Source: Euphorbia lathyris (taxonomy: Eukaryota > Streptophyta > Magnoliopsida > Malpighiales > Euphorbiaceae). From it: a DNA stretch of 64,000 bases. Under the pieces are notes generated by a model, which ran no database searches, was not told the DNA's origin, and saw only the letters and a list, made by a program, of their open reading frames with translations. The stretch's first letter is position 1. The number at the start of each line of letters is the position of its first letter. The stretch lies in contig NC_088916.1 of assembly GCF_963576675.1 (NCBI RefSeq), forward strand, positions 20,993,501 to 21,057,500, in the 5' to 3' direction. Both the position numbers and the translations under genes were made by a program. Below, piece after piece: positions 11,567 to 21,700 of this stretch.

Positions 11567-11578
11567 CTTTTTATAGAG
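11567..11578 (-). promoter_or_regulatory. Internal TATA box before the SIR-A aORF
   Basis: On the element strand CTCTATAAAAAG lies 103 bases before the aORF ATG (11464). It is followed by a CT-rich leader with TTTCTCTCTCTCTG, the layout of an ordinary plant promoter plus 5' UTR. SIR-B has the same arrangement at 35638. Confidence 0.6.
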
Positions 11579-11651
11579 ATTTTAAATCGATCCTATTCGT
11601 TGGACTAGCCGTTTTTCCCTTGGGATATTCAATCGACAAACATTCTGTCAC

Positions 11652-11671
11652 TTATGACATGTTCGGCGCAT
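11652..11671 (-). promoter_or_regulatory. Conserved upstream element of the aORF promoter (SIR-A)
   Basis: On the element strand ATGCGCCGAACATGTCATAA lies 74 bases before the TATA box. SIR-B has ATGCGCCGAATGTGTCATAA 76 bases before its TATA box. A further upstream match is TTTAATGCAAACACG (here, about 11720-11735) versus TTAAATGCAAAAGCACG in SIR-B. The flanking sequence is otherwise diverged, so this looks like a constrained regulatory element. Confidence 0.55.
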
Positions 11672-11966
11672 GGGCTTTGCCTTTATTGCTTACGTTATCC
11701 CAGAAGCCCTTTTTATTACACGTGTTTGCATTAAATAGTGCAGGTGGATTTTACTAAGTTTTACTAGAATATGGAACGTTTGTGATTCTAAGTACCTAGT
11801 AGATGAATTTCTTGTCTCTTAGTAACTTAGCATAGAATAGTCACTCAGCATGTATATCTATTGAGCATAGAGTGGTCTTCTACATTTTAAGCCCAGTAAG
11901 TAGCAGTTACTAATTTTGAATTCACTCAGCATGGCATTCGCTCAACATTCCATTTTACACATAGAG

Positions 11967-12197
11967 TTATTGGAGAGGATTAGACATACCGATAGCTTCC
12001 CTTAGTATGTTGAATTGTTCACGAGCCAATGGCTTGGTGAAGATATCTGCAAACTGTTCGTCTGTTGGCACATAGGTCAGCTTGATCTCACCCTTTAGTA
12101 TGTGATCTCTAATGAAGTGGTGTCGTATGCTGACATGCTTCATCCTGGTGTGTTGGATTGGATTCTTGGATAGATCAATGGCACTTTTATTGTCACA
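11967..12197 (-). pseudogene. SIR-A pol remnant: C-terminal RNase H
   Basis: On the minus strand the frame reads from CDNKSAIDLSKNPIQHT through HVSIRHHFIRDH and KLTYVPTDEQFADIFTKP to the pol stop at 11967. This is the end of the Ty1/copia RNase H domain and matches the last 77 codons of SIR-B pol. Upstream it joins directly to LTR sequence at about 12197, marking the deletion that removed gag, protease, integrase and reverse transcriptase. Confidence 0.88.
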
Positions 12198-13415
12198 TTT
12201 ACTCAGAGTTAGTTTCTAACAGTTTATATGCTGAGTAAATATAACAATCAACACAAGCACATATATATATATAGTTGAGAGAGTTAAGAATTACTCAGCA
12301 TCACTTATCCTGGTTCGGCCTCTCTGCCTACGTCCAGTCCCTAGAGTCCTCCCGGCTTTTAGAATCCAATACTGAGCTCTTTAAAGGTAGAGAAAAACCG
12401 TTTACAAGGCAGTTGAATATGCAAGAGTACCGTCCTCTATTCTTCTACTCAACTCCTAATAAGCACCACAACCTGGTACCTAGATTTCTCTACTACTGAA
12501 TGTTTATAACTAAACACTGAACTCAACACTCTCAATATCTCAATTGATACAGTTTGTTCTCTTTCAGAGGGAGAACACCTTAGATTATTACAGAGAATCA
12601 AACTAGCATTTACACAGGAATAGAAAATGAGTGTAAGATCTTTTTCTCGTTTTGAAGTGCTTTGAACTTGTATTTTTCTCTCTTGTATTTTTCTTTTTGT
12701 GCTTCGGCAATGATCCAAGAGGTTTGATTGTCTTTATATAGATGAAGACCTGTAGGAGGATCATTTGAAATGATTTAGCCGTTGATTCCAAAACGGCTCT
12801 TTTGAGAGACAGATTCTGGTCAGCTTCAGATATTGCAGGCCAATCCTATCCTCTGAATTCTTCAGACGTCAGACTTGTCTTGTTCCTGCAGACTTCGTCT
12901 TTTTGCGGCAGTTGTCTTTTAGCAATAATCCATTGACCTATACATCTCGGAATGTGTCTATTACGTATTTCCGAGGATTCAATTATTGGTGCAGACGGTT
13001 TGCAAAACTTGTCTTCTAGTGAACAGATCTCTCATGCTGTCCTGAGGATTTACTCGTCCTCTTCTTTATACGTTGTCTTCGTTTGTTGTTAACTCTTATG
13101 CTGAGTTCCCTTTTTGGTCAGTTTTGTTTTGCACGACAACTAGTAAGAGAGCTTTTGATGCTGAGTTTCATTCCACTTAGCTTTGTTGAACTTCAGGCTT
13201 CTATTCTTTGGTACTGAGTTCAATTCTACGCATCTTGTCCTTTGATCTCATGCTGACTTTGTCCTGTCTTTATTTTTATATCTTTTTGTTTTTAAGTTTA
13301 TACTCAACATTGAACAAACAGATTAGTACAATTAAATCAAAGCACTTAAATTTAATTGTTTCTTAATCATGGATGATTTTGTCAAATCAAAATCTTGTGG
13401 AACGGTGTTTCAACA
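12198..13415 (-). repeat. SIR-A 5' LTR (truncated at its inner end)
   Basis: Matches 5191-6405 of the other LTR with roughly 3 percent differences and a few small indels. About 225 bases at the inner (U5) end are missing, including the conserved C-run hairpin and the GGGACCAACA terminus. Confidence 0.92.
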
Positions 13416-15436
13416 GTATGTATGTTGATTTGGAATCTCTAAACAAGATTAAATTTGATGTTTCTAATTGGATTGATGCATTGCAACTGAGGATGTTATT
13501 GACTGTCAAAGAACCTACCTATGATAAATTGGTTAGGGAGTTTTATAAGAACATAGGACGAAATAGGAATTCTACTGAGTTGCATTCAAGTGTTAGGAAT
13601 GTGGACATTAAAGTTGATTGTACATTGTTAGAAACATTGTTTGGTTTGAAAGATGATGCCAATGGTTTTTGTGTCAAAAACCCGTCTGACAAGTCTATTA
13701 TGTGGGATGGGTACGATGATAGCTCTTTCAAAGCATGTATTTTAGAGAAAGTTGGTAAACGGTTCTGTGGGGGAAATTTGAAAGCTTTTGCCAAATTTAT
13801 GCATATAGTAATTATAAAAAACTTGTTGCCTAAACATAGCAGCCGGGATAACTATAGCATTGCTGAGAGGATAGTTATGTGGCATTTGTTCAACAAGAAG
13901 CCTATGAATTTTGCACAACAAATAATTTACAACATCTTGAATAGGCATAGAGCAGGGAAAAAGGAACGAAAGAAAGATGTCCATCTCCCGCATGGTAATT
14001 TGCTAACTATGATTTTTAAGCACTTCAAAGTTCCTATGACAGTTAACGACAAAGTGTCCAATAGTATACATACTATCAATGCTCGATACTAGCTACGTTT
14101 AGCCAACTTGACCGAAAGGAGAGGATGGATTTTGTCAAAATTTGTCGATGTAGGAACTGATGGAGTGCTTTATGACAAAAGCACAGTGTTAAATGATGTG
14201 GAAAATGAGGAAGATGATGGGAGAGATGAGGATATGAACGATCATTTTGTTGGAACTGATGCTGATGATGGTGTTGGGAACGTTGGAGGAACTGGCCGGC
14301 CATCATATGATAAGGATAATTATCAACATGTGAATGAGGAATTACCCTGTGAGAATGAGCAATCTATGGAAAAAGATGCTTCAGTCGAAAACGACCAAAT
14401 AGAGAAAGAAACTCGGTTGGAGCATGTGGTTGAGGAATGCAAAGTACTTGAGGAGTTGCCTTTATCAACTCATTCAATCAAAAAACTGCTTATACTGGAT
14501 TTAAATGGACTGATTTTTGGTTCTTCAACCCGTGCCCTGCGGCCACATTTCATTCCATTTTTAAAATTCTGCTTTGAACATTTTGACTTGGCACTTTGGT
14601 CGTCAAAAATGAGGTGTGATGATCGGCTTGGTCAATGTTTTTTTATCTTCGTATACTTCCAGTCCATTCATTCATCTATATTCCCTAATTTTTTTTTGTT
14701 TTTTTGTTTTCCAAGGCACAATATGAATAGAGTACTCGGATCTTTCAAAACAGCCGGAGATATCTACAAAAAACTCAAGTTTATTTGGGTTAGACATCGT
14801 TCATTCCTATTATTATCATTTCTTTTCAGAATAATTTCTTTTCATAATCGTTTCATAGAATGTTTTTTAATTTGCAGGATGAGGACAAATGCATAGTAAC
14901 GAATGTCATCACTAACACACATTCAGAAAAACCAATAATGTTTAAGGATTTGCGAGCTATTTGGGCAGCCTATCCAAAATATAATGCCTCAAACACATTA
15001 TTAATTGATGATTGTCCCTATAAAGCATTCCTGAATTCTGTAAGTGTACCCATCGTGGTATAGTTAACTGGCATTGTCGATGATTTAATTTTTTCTTTTT
15101 TCAAAATGTGCAGGAATACAATTTCCTCTTTCCACGGACATATTCAGGAAATGAACCAGATGACAATTTCCTAGGTGAAGTTTGTGTCAATTATATCTGT
15201 AGTAATCTTCATAACCCAACCAAAATGTAATTATTCAACTGATGTAACACGAAAAAATTGCAGATACAAACGGACCTTTTATACGATACATGAAGGCACT
15301 TGCGATTGCTGATGACGTTGCTACGTTCATTAAAGGGAATCGCTTTGGACAAAGTGCACTTTCACAGCATGACGAAATATATTCACGATGCATTGTTGCC
15401 TGTTTGCGTTATAACTTGATTCGTCATACAAATTGA

Positions 15437-16694
15437 CAATTGTACTATGATGATAAGTATATACCTGCTGTTTATTATACATAAAGAGAAAGTACAGTTA
15501 CAATAGTAAGCAATTATGAGTCTTAGTGTTAGACATGGCTTAGGAAGCAAGGGGTTTTTCGGTTCCCCTCTTATGTATATATACTTGGTTCTATTCATTA
15601 ATAAGATAACATGTAGTATTGCTACAAGATACCACAATTTCTTCTATTCACCAGTTTATTTTTAATTAGCGATTTTTTTTTGCTCTATTATGATTCACCT
15701 ATAAGTTGTTTCTATGATATTGTTGTTGACATGTTGATGTTTTTCCATAATAAGTAATTTTGTATTAATATTTTTAGGAAGTATACACTTTTTTAATTGA
15801 ATTTATATAATAATTTGTTGATTATTAATATTACGGATTGTCTAAGTGTGTTAGGTGTGCCCACCTAGTTGGGATGTCTGACCTCTTATTCGCGTCCCAA
15901 TCTTTACTTAAAAAATTGAATTTATATAATAATTTGTTGATTAATAAATAAAAAAAGGATTAAGGTGCAAAAATACCCTTAACGTTTTGGGTCAGGATCA
16001 ATTTTATCCTTAACGTCAAAAATAGTGCAATTTATCCCTAATGTTGGAAGCCAAGAGCAATTTTTACCCATAAAGTTTATAAATTGGGTCAATTTGAGAC
16101 ACTTATGAAATAATTCATCAAATTGTCTTATCGGTCATGAATCTTGTCATCTAAACTTCACACATGAGTTATTTTATCAGTAACAAATTACAAACATATG
16201 TTGGGATGTGAAAAAAATAAGAAAAAATATTAAAAATATACTGTCTTTTGTACGAATTAGAGAGAAATACAAAAAATTCACCGAATTTAAAAATATTAAT
16301 CTTCAATTTTATTATTAAATTACAAAAAACATTATAACCTTTTTTTAGAACAAATTTATATACAATTGATGCAAAATAAAGAAAAAAAATTAATTTATTT
16401 TATAATAGTGTATGTAATTGATATACATAAGAAAACGTTTCATTTTCCTGTTTAATTTTAAGTTAATCATATTAGTGGACATAAATGCTTCGATTATGTA
16501 AATGCATTGATTGACCCCTCTAACCTGCAGGACTCACGTTGAAAAACGATCGACATTATGACTGTACATCGAAAATACCACTCTCTGTTCTTTCATTGAT
16601 TTAAGTGGATTTAGAAGATCTTGAGGGAGTCATTTCGAATTTTGTTAATGGAACTTTGATATTCCAAAGGTTTCTTGTAACTAGATTCATCCAT
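15437..16694. other. Intergenic AT-rich DNA
   Basis: No gene is seen. A 33 bp direct repeat (AATTGAATTTATATAATAATTTGTTGATT and flank) occurs at about 15797 and 15911. It brackets a 75 bp insert containing CACCTAGTTGGGATGTCTGAC, reminiscent of SINE-tail sequence. Bases 15958-16120 (CCCTTAACGTTTTGGGTCAG, ATCCTTAACGTC) look like part of a dispersed non-autonomous element, but its ends are not clear. Confidence 0.4.
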
Positions 16695-16703
16695 TATAAA
16701 TTT
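16695..16703 (+). promoter_or_regulatory. TATA box cut off from its gene by ATH
   Basis: TATAAATTT is followed by a C/T-rich leader (16720-16782) that ends at the ATH target site. The leader resumes after ATH at 27434. It is followed by a possible donor (CCTG|GTAATC at about 27452) and acceptor (CATCTCTAG at 27564) two bases before the ATG at 27567. I infer this is the promoter of the small gene at 27567. Confidence 0.4.
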
Positions 16704-16787
16704 AGAGCACATCACTGTCCTTTACAATCCACAAAATCACTCTCTGTTCGAATACCTTCTCTCTGTTTCAAACGAAAAAGAAGTATC

Positions 16788-18605
16788 TGATAGGGGTATT
16801 TTACCCCTATCTTTTAGCGTGATTTACGGGTTAATTTTAGAAGAAATAAATAAGTTTAATTTCAAAAATAGAGTGTTTTAATAAAATAACGAAATAAAAA
16901 TAAATTTCGTACTTTCGGTTAATTTTCTGTATTTTTGATTAATATTAGAAAATAAAACGTCAAGCTAACTCGGCTCTCGAGAATTGTATTTCAGGTACGA
17001 GCAAGAAGTAAAAATCCACCGATACACGCGGGGCGCATCATTCCTCACGCGAGGCGTGAAACACTGGATCAGAAATAATTGACTTATCCACAAGCACCAC
17101 GTGGGATCTAGTCATCAATACGCGCGGCGTGTACCACCATACGCGAGGCGTGGAACATGTGTCAGAAATGATTAACCTAATCCTGAAAGTCAGACTGCAC
17201 GGTCTCCCTGAGTCAACTATCCATACGCGGGACGTACCACCTTACACGCGGGGCGTGTAAGGAAGTTCCTCAATACAAAAAGCTCAGAGAGTCATTTACG
17301 TGGGGCGTGCTTCAGCTACGCGCGGCGTAAAAGACCCAATTCAAGCAATAAAATCTCAGAAACTCAAACACGTGAGGTGCATCCCAGTCTACGCGGGGCG
17401 TGTTTGAGACAACAAGATCTGGAATTGGTCCACATGCAGGAGATTTCTGACGGAATGGGCAAACACGCGGGGCGTTCCACACCCTACGCGAGGCGTGTTA
17501 TGGGAATTCTGTACAAAATCATGCTCCTTCATGCTTGCACCTTGTGGAATTACAATTTTACCCCTAGCTTGATGTGTATAAATAAGAGTGACTAGCAGTC
17601 ATTACAAACACACCTTATAACATATACCTTCTTGAGATTAAACTCTTGTCATTTTTAGTTTTAGATTTTGTTTTTAGGCTTTATATAGCCAAACTCTTTC
17701 ACCTTGAGAGCTTGTTCGTTGATTCCGGCATTCCATCAAAGTTTCGCTCCATCTCCGTGCACCAAGCTCGAAAGCTCCACCATCCAAGTCCTAAGAGACG
17801 GCTTTGAGTCCGGTTAGCTAGTTCCGAGGGTGGATTCTTCCCTTTACACTTGCTAATTAGCTTGTACTCATCCTATGTACAAGGCTTGGTTGTAATTCAT
17901 ATTTACATTCTCCATATTTATAATTTATGATTCATAATCTTCTTTTCTATATATGTGTTGATGTTTGTTACTTGTTTTGATATTCGTAATTGATTATTTG
18001 GTAGGAGAACGCGATTTCTGACACCATTCGGGCTATCTTTAGGGATTCATATAGGTGTTGCCTTACCGGAAGTGACGCTCCAAAAACCGTAGGAATTGAC
18101 AAGCCACGGAACTTACGGGCCCTAATTTCTGGTCCCCAGCATTAGACACGCCTTGACTAGGAACCACGTAGTCTAAGTACTTCACGGGTCGGTCACACTA
18201 CATGTAGTCGTCATTGCAAGAACAAACCATCAACCGTATAAACACTAGAAGTCGTTATTTGTCATATTTATAACTTATCGCATCCACATCACTTCATAGA
18301 GTTTCGTTATATAAATTCGCATCACCCGTAGTTAGGAGTAGTTTGTAGTTGGTCCCCATATCAACCTCAAAGTATTCACCGCTTAAATAACGTATAAAAC
18401 CGAGTCGTTTAATACTTGCAGTTATAAATCCCGTGGATTCGATACCCGGTCTTAATCGGATTATTACTTGATACGGTGGGGTACACTTGCCCCTAAGTAG
18501 TGACGTCTAGTAAAGATAGAGCATTTAGAAAGATCATATCCATACCCATAGCACATTCACATCACGATACATTCATAAACCGCTACACTAGACGGCACGC
18601 CATCA
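16788..18605 (+). repeat. ATH 5' LTR
   Basis: 1,818 bp, TG...CA ended. A promoter-like GTATAAATAAG lies at about 17577. Upstream of it, 17026-17490 holds about a dozen spaced copies of an ACGCGGGGCGT-type CpG-rich motif. Several motif copies differ from the 3' LTR by CG to TG changes, as expected from decay of methylated cytosines. Confidence 0.95.
17026..17490. repeat. Dispersed ACGCGGGGCGT motif array in the ATH U3
   Basis: About twelve units of the form ACGCG(G/A/C)GGCGT are spaced 20-60 bases apart upstream of the TATA box. The same array is at 25846-26300 in the 3' LTR, and an inverted pair (ACGCGGGGCGT ... ACGCCCCGCG) is at 24307-24343 after pol. They are regularly placed CpG islands in AT-rich DNA and candidates for protein binding or methylation. 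Confidence 0.8.
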
Positions 18606-18611
18606 AGTTTT

Positions 18612-18629
18612 TGGCGCCGTTGCCGGGGA
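18612..18629 (+). other. ATH primer binding site (tRNA-Asp type)
   Basis: TGGCGCCGTTGCCGGGGA starts six bases after the 5' LTR end. This is the PBS typical of Athila-like gypsy elements and complements the 3' end of tRNA-Asp; it primes minus-strand DNA synthesis. Confidence 0.9.
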
Positions 18630-18764
18630 TTTATAATTTCTTGCAATATTAGACAAAAACGTTTTATTGTTAGTTTAAGCATTTTTTTTTGTATAAATTG
18701 TTTATATATACTTTTACTAACATCATTCTTTCTTGTTGATATTGTATTTTATTTCATTCTTTTT

Positions 18765-21700
18765 ATGCACACCCGATCTCGGAGTGACACTCTCGTTCCT
18801 ATTGATCTCGAAATTGAACGTACTCTTTGTAGGATTCGGAGAGAGAAAATGGCAAACCTCAACAATAAAGTTAACCAGCCCGAGGGCAACCAAAGGCCGC
18901 CGGAGCAACCCATGAATAACAACCGCAATGGTGGAGGCAATGACATGCGCTCGATGTTGGAGATTCTTGCTCCGCATCGCCCTTAAAACTGTAACGGAAT
19001 CATTGCCCCCACCATTCCGGCCGACACATGAAATAAAGATTAGCATGATCCAACTAATCCAACAACTTGGTCAATTCGGAGGGGAACCCCATGAAAACCC
19101 TAACGAACACCTTGATAAATTTCTTATGTGTGTCGAAACTTCTCGGCAAAATGGTGTTCCGATTGAGGCCATCCAACTAAAATTATTTCCTTTCTCTTTG
19201 ACAGGACAAGCGTTGGAGTGGTTGCATTCGTTAGAGGCGGGATCGATCACATCATGGGAGGAGCTTGAGAAGGAGTTCCTTTCTTACTACTTCCCGCATT
19301 CTAAAACGGTTAAGTTGAGGAACGATATCACTTCCTTTCGGCAACTTGGATACGAGGCCCTCCATTCAGCTTGGGCTAGGTTCCGAAAGTTGCTTCGAAG
19401 CTGTCCCCACCATGATATTCCTAAGCATGATTTGGTAAGTACTTTCTACCATGGGTTAACACCCGTTAATCGTGCAACCGTTGACTCTGCTGCAGGTGGG
19501 GATTTGTTTCAAAAATCGGCAAGCGAGGCTTATGAGCTCATCCACGAATTAGCTAGGAAAAGTGTCCAATGGCAAGAAGATCGGCTTGTCGGACCCTCGC
19601 GACATCAAACTTTTGTCGTGGAAGACGAGGCTCCCACAATCTTCATGGTCGAAATGAATAAAAAGCTGGACGCCTTGATGGCACAAATGAGCCTCAAGAA
19701 TACAGCACAAGTCCTAGTGTGCTCACATTGCGGTGGTGACCACCACGGTAAGGATTGTCAAGCTGGAAGCCCTTTTGCCGGCGATACCAAAAGCGTAAGT
19801 TATGTAGGGGGGCAACAAAGGTATAATTCTTATTATAACTCCTATCCTAACTCGAATGCTTATCACCACCGTAACAATAATAACAACGGATGGAGGCCTC
19901 AACACCAACACCCGAATTTATCTAATGGTAACAAGCAGAAGGTGTTGAAGCCCCCATACAAACTCCATAATGAGTTCGTGGAGCGAGGTTCGGGCCAATT
20001 GATCTTCTCAATTGAAATATCTTCCCGTCTTGCTAACAATGATGCATTTTGCAGGGATTTGGGACGTCAAGTGGCCCAATTGAGTCGCCAACGACAAGAG
20101 AGACAACATGAGTTTCTCCCGATTAACACCGAACAAAACCCGAGACCAAAGAACCGGGAGACCGCACAAGCAATAACTCTCCGTAGTGGTAAGGGTTTGG
20201 AACCACCGATTCCAAAGGCGGCTCCAACCGCTCCAAAGGTAAGTGACGAACCGGAAGTGGTAAGCAACCCCGGTTCGGATCCGAAACCCACGACTTCCTC
20301 GGATAAAAATAAAAATGTATGTGATCCAATTGGAGCTTACGTACCGAAGCTCCCTTTTCCGCAACGGCTTAAAAAGGAAAAATTGGATCACCGATATGGC
20401 AAATTTTTGGAGATTTTTAAGAAACTTCACATTAACATCCCGCTTACGGAGGCATTGAAACAAATGCCTACATATGCAAAGTTTCTTAAAGAAATCCTCG
20501 CCAAAAAGAGGAAGATAGATCATAATGAAACGGTAGCGCTCACGGAGGAATGTTCCGCGATCATAATAAACAAACTCCCACCTAAACTCAAGGATTTGGG
20601 AAGTTTTTCTATCCCTTGCACGATTGGTAATGTTGAGTTTAGGAGAGCTTTATGCGATTTGGGTGTTAGTATCAATCTAATGCCTTTATCTGTGTTTAGA
20701 AAGCTCGGCTTGGGAGAGCCAAAGCCTACCAATATGACGCTCCAGTTGGCCGACAGATCCATTGCCTGGCTAAAAGGGGTTGTGGAGGATGTCTTAGTGA
20801 AAGTGGACAAGTTCATTTTCCCCGCTGATTTTGTAGTACTCGATATGGCGGAAGACGAGTCGGTACCGATCCTCCTAGGACGACCATTTCTTGCAACAGG
20901 TAGGACTCTCATTGACGTCCACGAAGGTAAGCTTATCCTACGGTTGCAAGACGAAGAGGTAGAGTTTAACGTATACAACTCCATAAAATTCCCGTCTAAT
21001 ACCATGGAGGATTGTAACTTTTTAAATTCCGTAGACTCTATTGATCTTGTTGTTGAGGATTTTTGTGATAGGTCTTCTGCGGGAACCTTTTCGGAAATAG
21101 ATGGTAATGAACATTTGGATGAGGAGCCATTGAACAAGACATTTGAATACTCCTCCGAAATAGAACAATGTCTGTTGGCAAGGAGCCGGTTCGAGGGTTT
21201 GGACCGGGACAACAAAGCAAAGCCGAAGTCCTCTCTCGAGGAGCCTCTGACTTTGGAACTTAAACCCTTGCCTCCTAATTTAAAATATGTGTTTTTACAA
21301 CCTCCTAATTTCTTACCAGTTGTTATATCTTCGCTTTTAACAGCAGAAATGGAGGAAGCGTTAATTGCGGTGTTACAAAAACACAAGGGCGCATTTGGAT
21401 GGACCATTCACGACATTAAAGGGATTAGCCCCACCATTTGCACACACCGCATCTCTATGGAGGATAAAGTTAAACCCTCCGTGCAGCCGCAACGACGACT
21501 TAACCCCAATATGAAAGAGGTAGTGAAGGCCGAGGTAATCAAACTCCTCGACGCAGGTATAATCTTTCCTATCTCCGATAGTCCATGGGTTAGTCCGGTC
21601 CAATGCGTTCCCAAAAAGGGGGGCACTGCGGTGATGGAAAATGATCAAGTGGAATTAATTCCCACACGAAAAGTAACGGGGTGGCGAGTATGCATTGATT

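Larger units (their letters stand above)
4966..13415 (-). mobile_element. SIR-A: Sirevirus-like Ty1/copia element, internally deleted
   Basis: The element is flanked by the TSD GTATG (4961-4965 and 13416-13420). On the minus strand it begins TGTTGAAACACC and ends GGGACCAACA. From its 5' end it has a truncated LTR, the last 77 codons of pol (RNase H tail), a large third ORF (aORF), polypurine tracts, and the 3' LTR. The end of the 5' LTR, the PBS, gag and nearly all of pol are deleted in one step at about 12197. sLTR-1 is inserted in the aORF. It lies in the first exon of the FCP1-like gene. The two LTRs differ at roughly 35 of 1,220 shared positions by eye, making it the oldest datable insertion here. 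Confidence 0.92.
4831..15436 (+). pseudogene. FCP1/HAD-like protein fused to a PF20167-like N-terminal domain, split by SIR-A
   Basis: Five exons can be read: 4831-4965 continuing at 13421-14613 (one exon interrupted by SIR-A), 14716-14788, 14878-15039, 15114-15174 and 15264-15436. All introns are GT-AG, and the frame holds across every junction (AG|GTGTGA with CCAAG|G; TGG|GTTAGA with TTGCAG|GATG). Removing SIR-A and one TSD copy restores the frame exactly. Residues about 60-260 resemble the 'putative plant transposon protein' domain (TYDKLVREFYKNI, VDCTLLETLFGL, ERIVMWHLFNKKPMNF). A very acidic linker follows. The FCP1-like domain contains KKLLILDLNGLIFGSS (the nucleophile Asp is kept; the second Asp of DxDxT is Asn, as in many plant paralogues), then RPHFIPFLKFCF, LALWSSKM, KLKFIWDEDKC and NTLLIDDCPYKAF. 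An in-frame TAG at 14090-14092 separates the two domains. It is therefore a pseudogene now, once about 598 residues long. Confidence 0.85.

Noticed and set aside
20520..21407. 295-codon minus-strand frame inside ATH
   Set aside because: Antisense shadow of the gag-pol frame with Ser-rich nonsense composition; no start context or domain.
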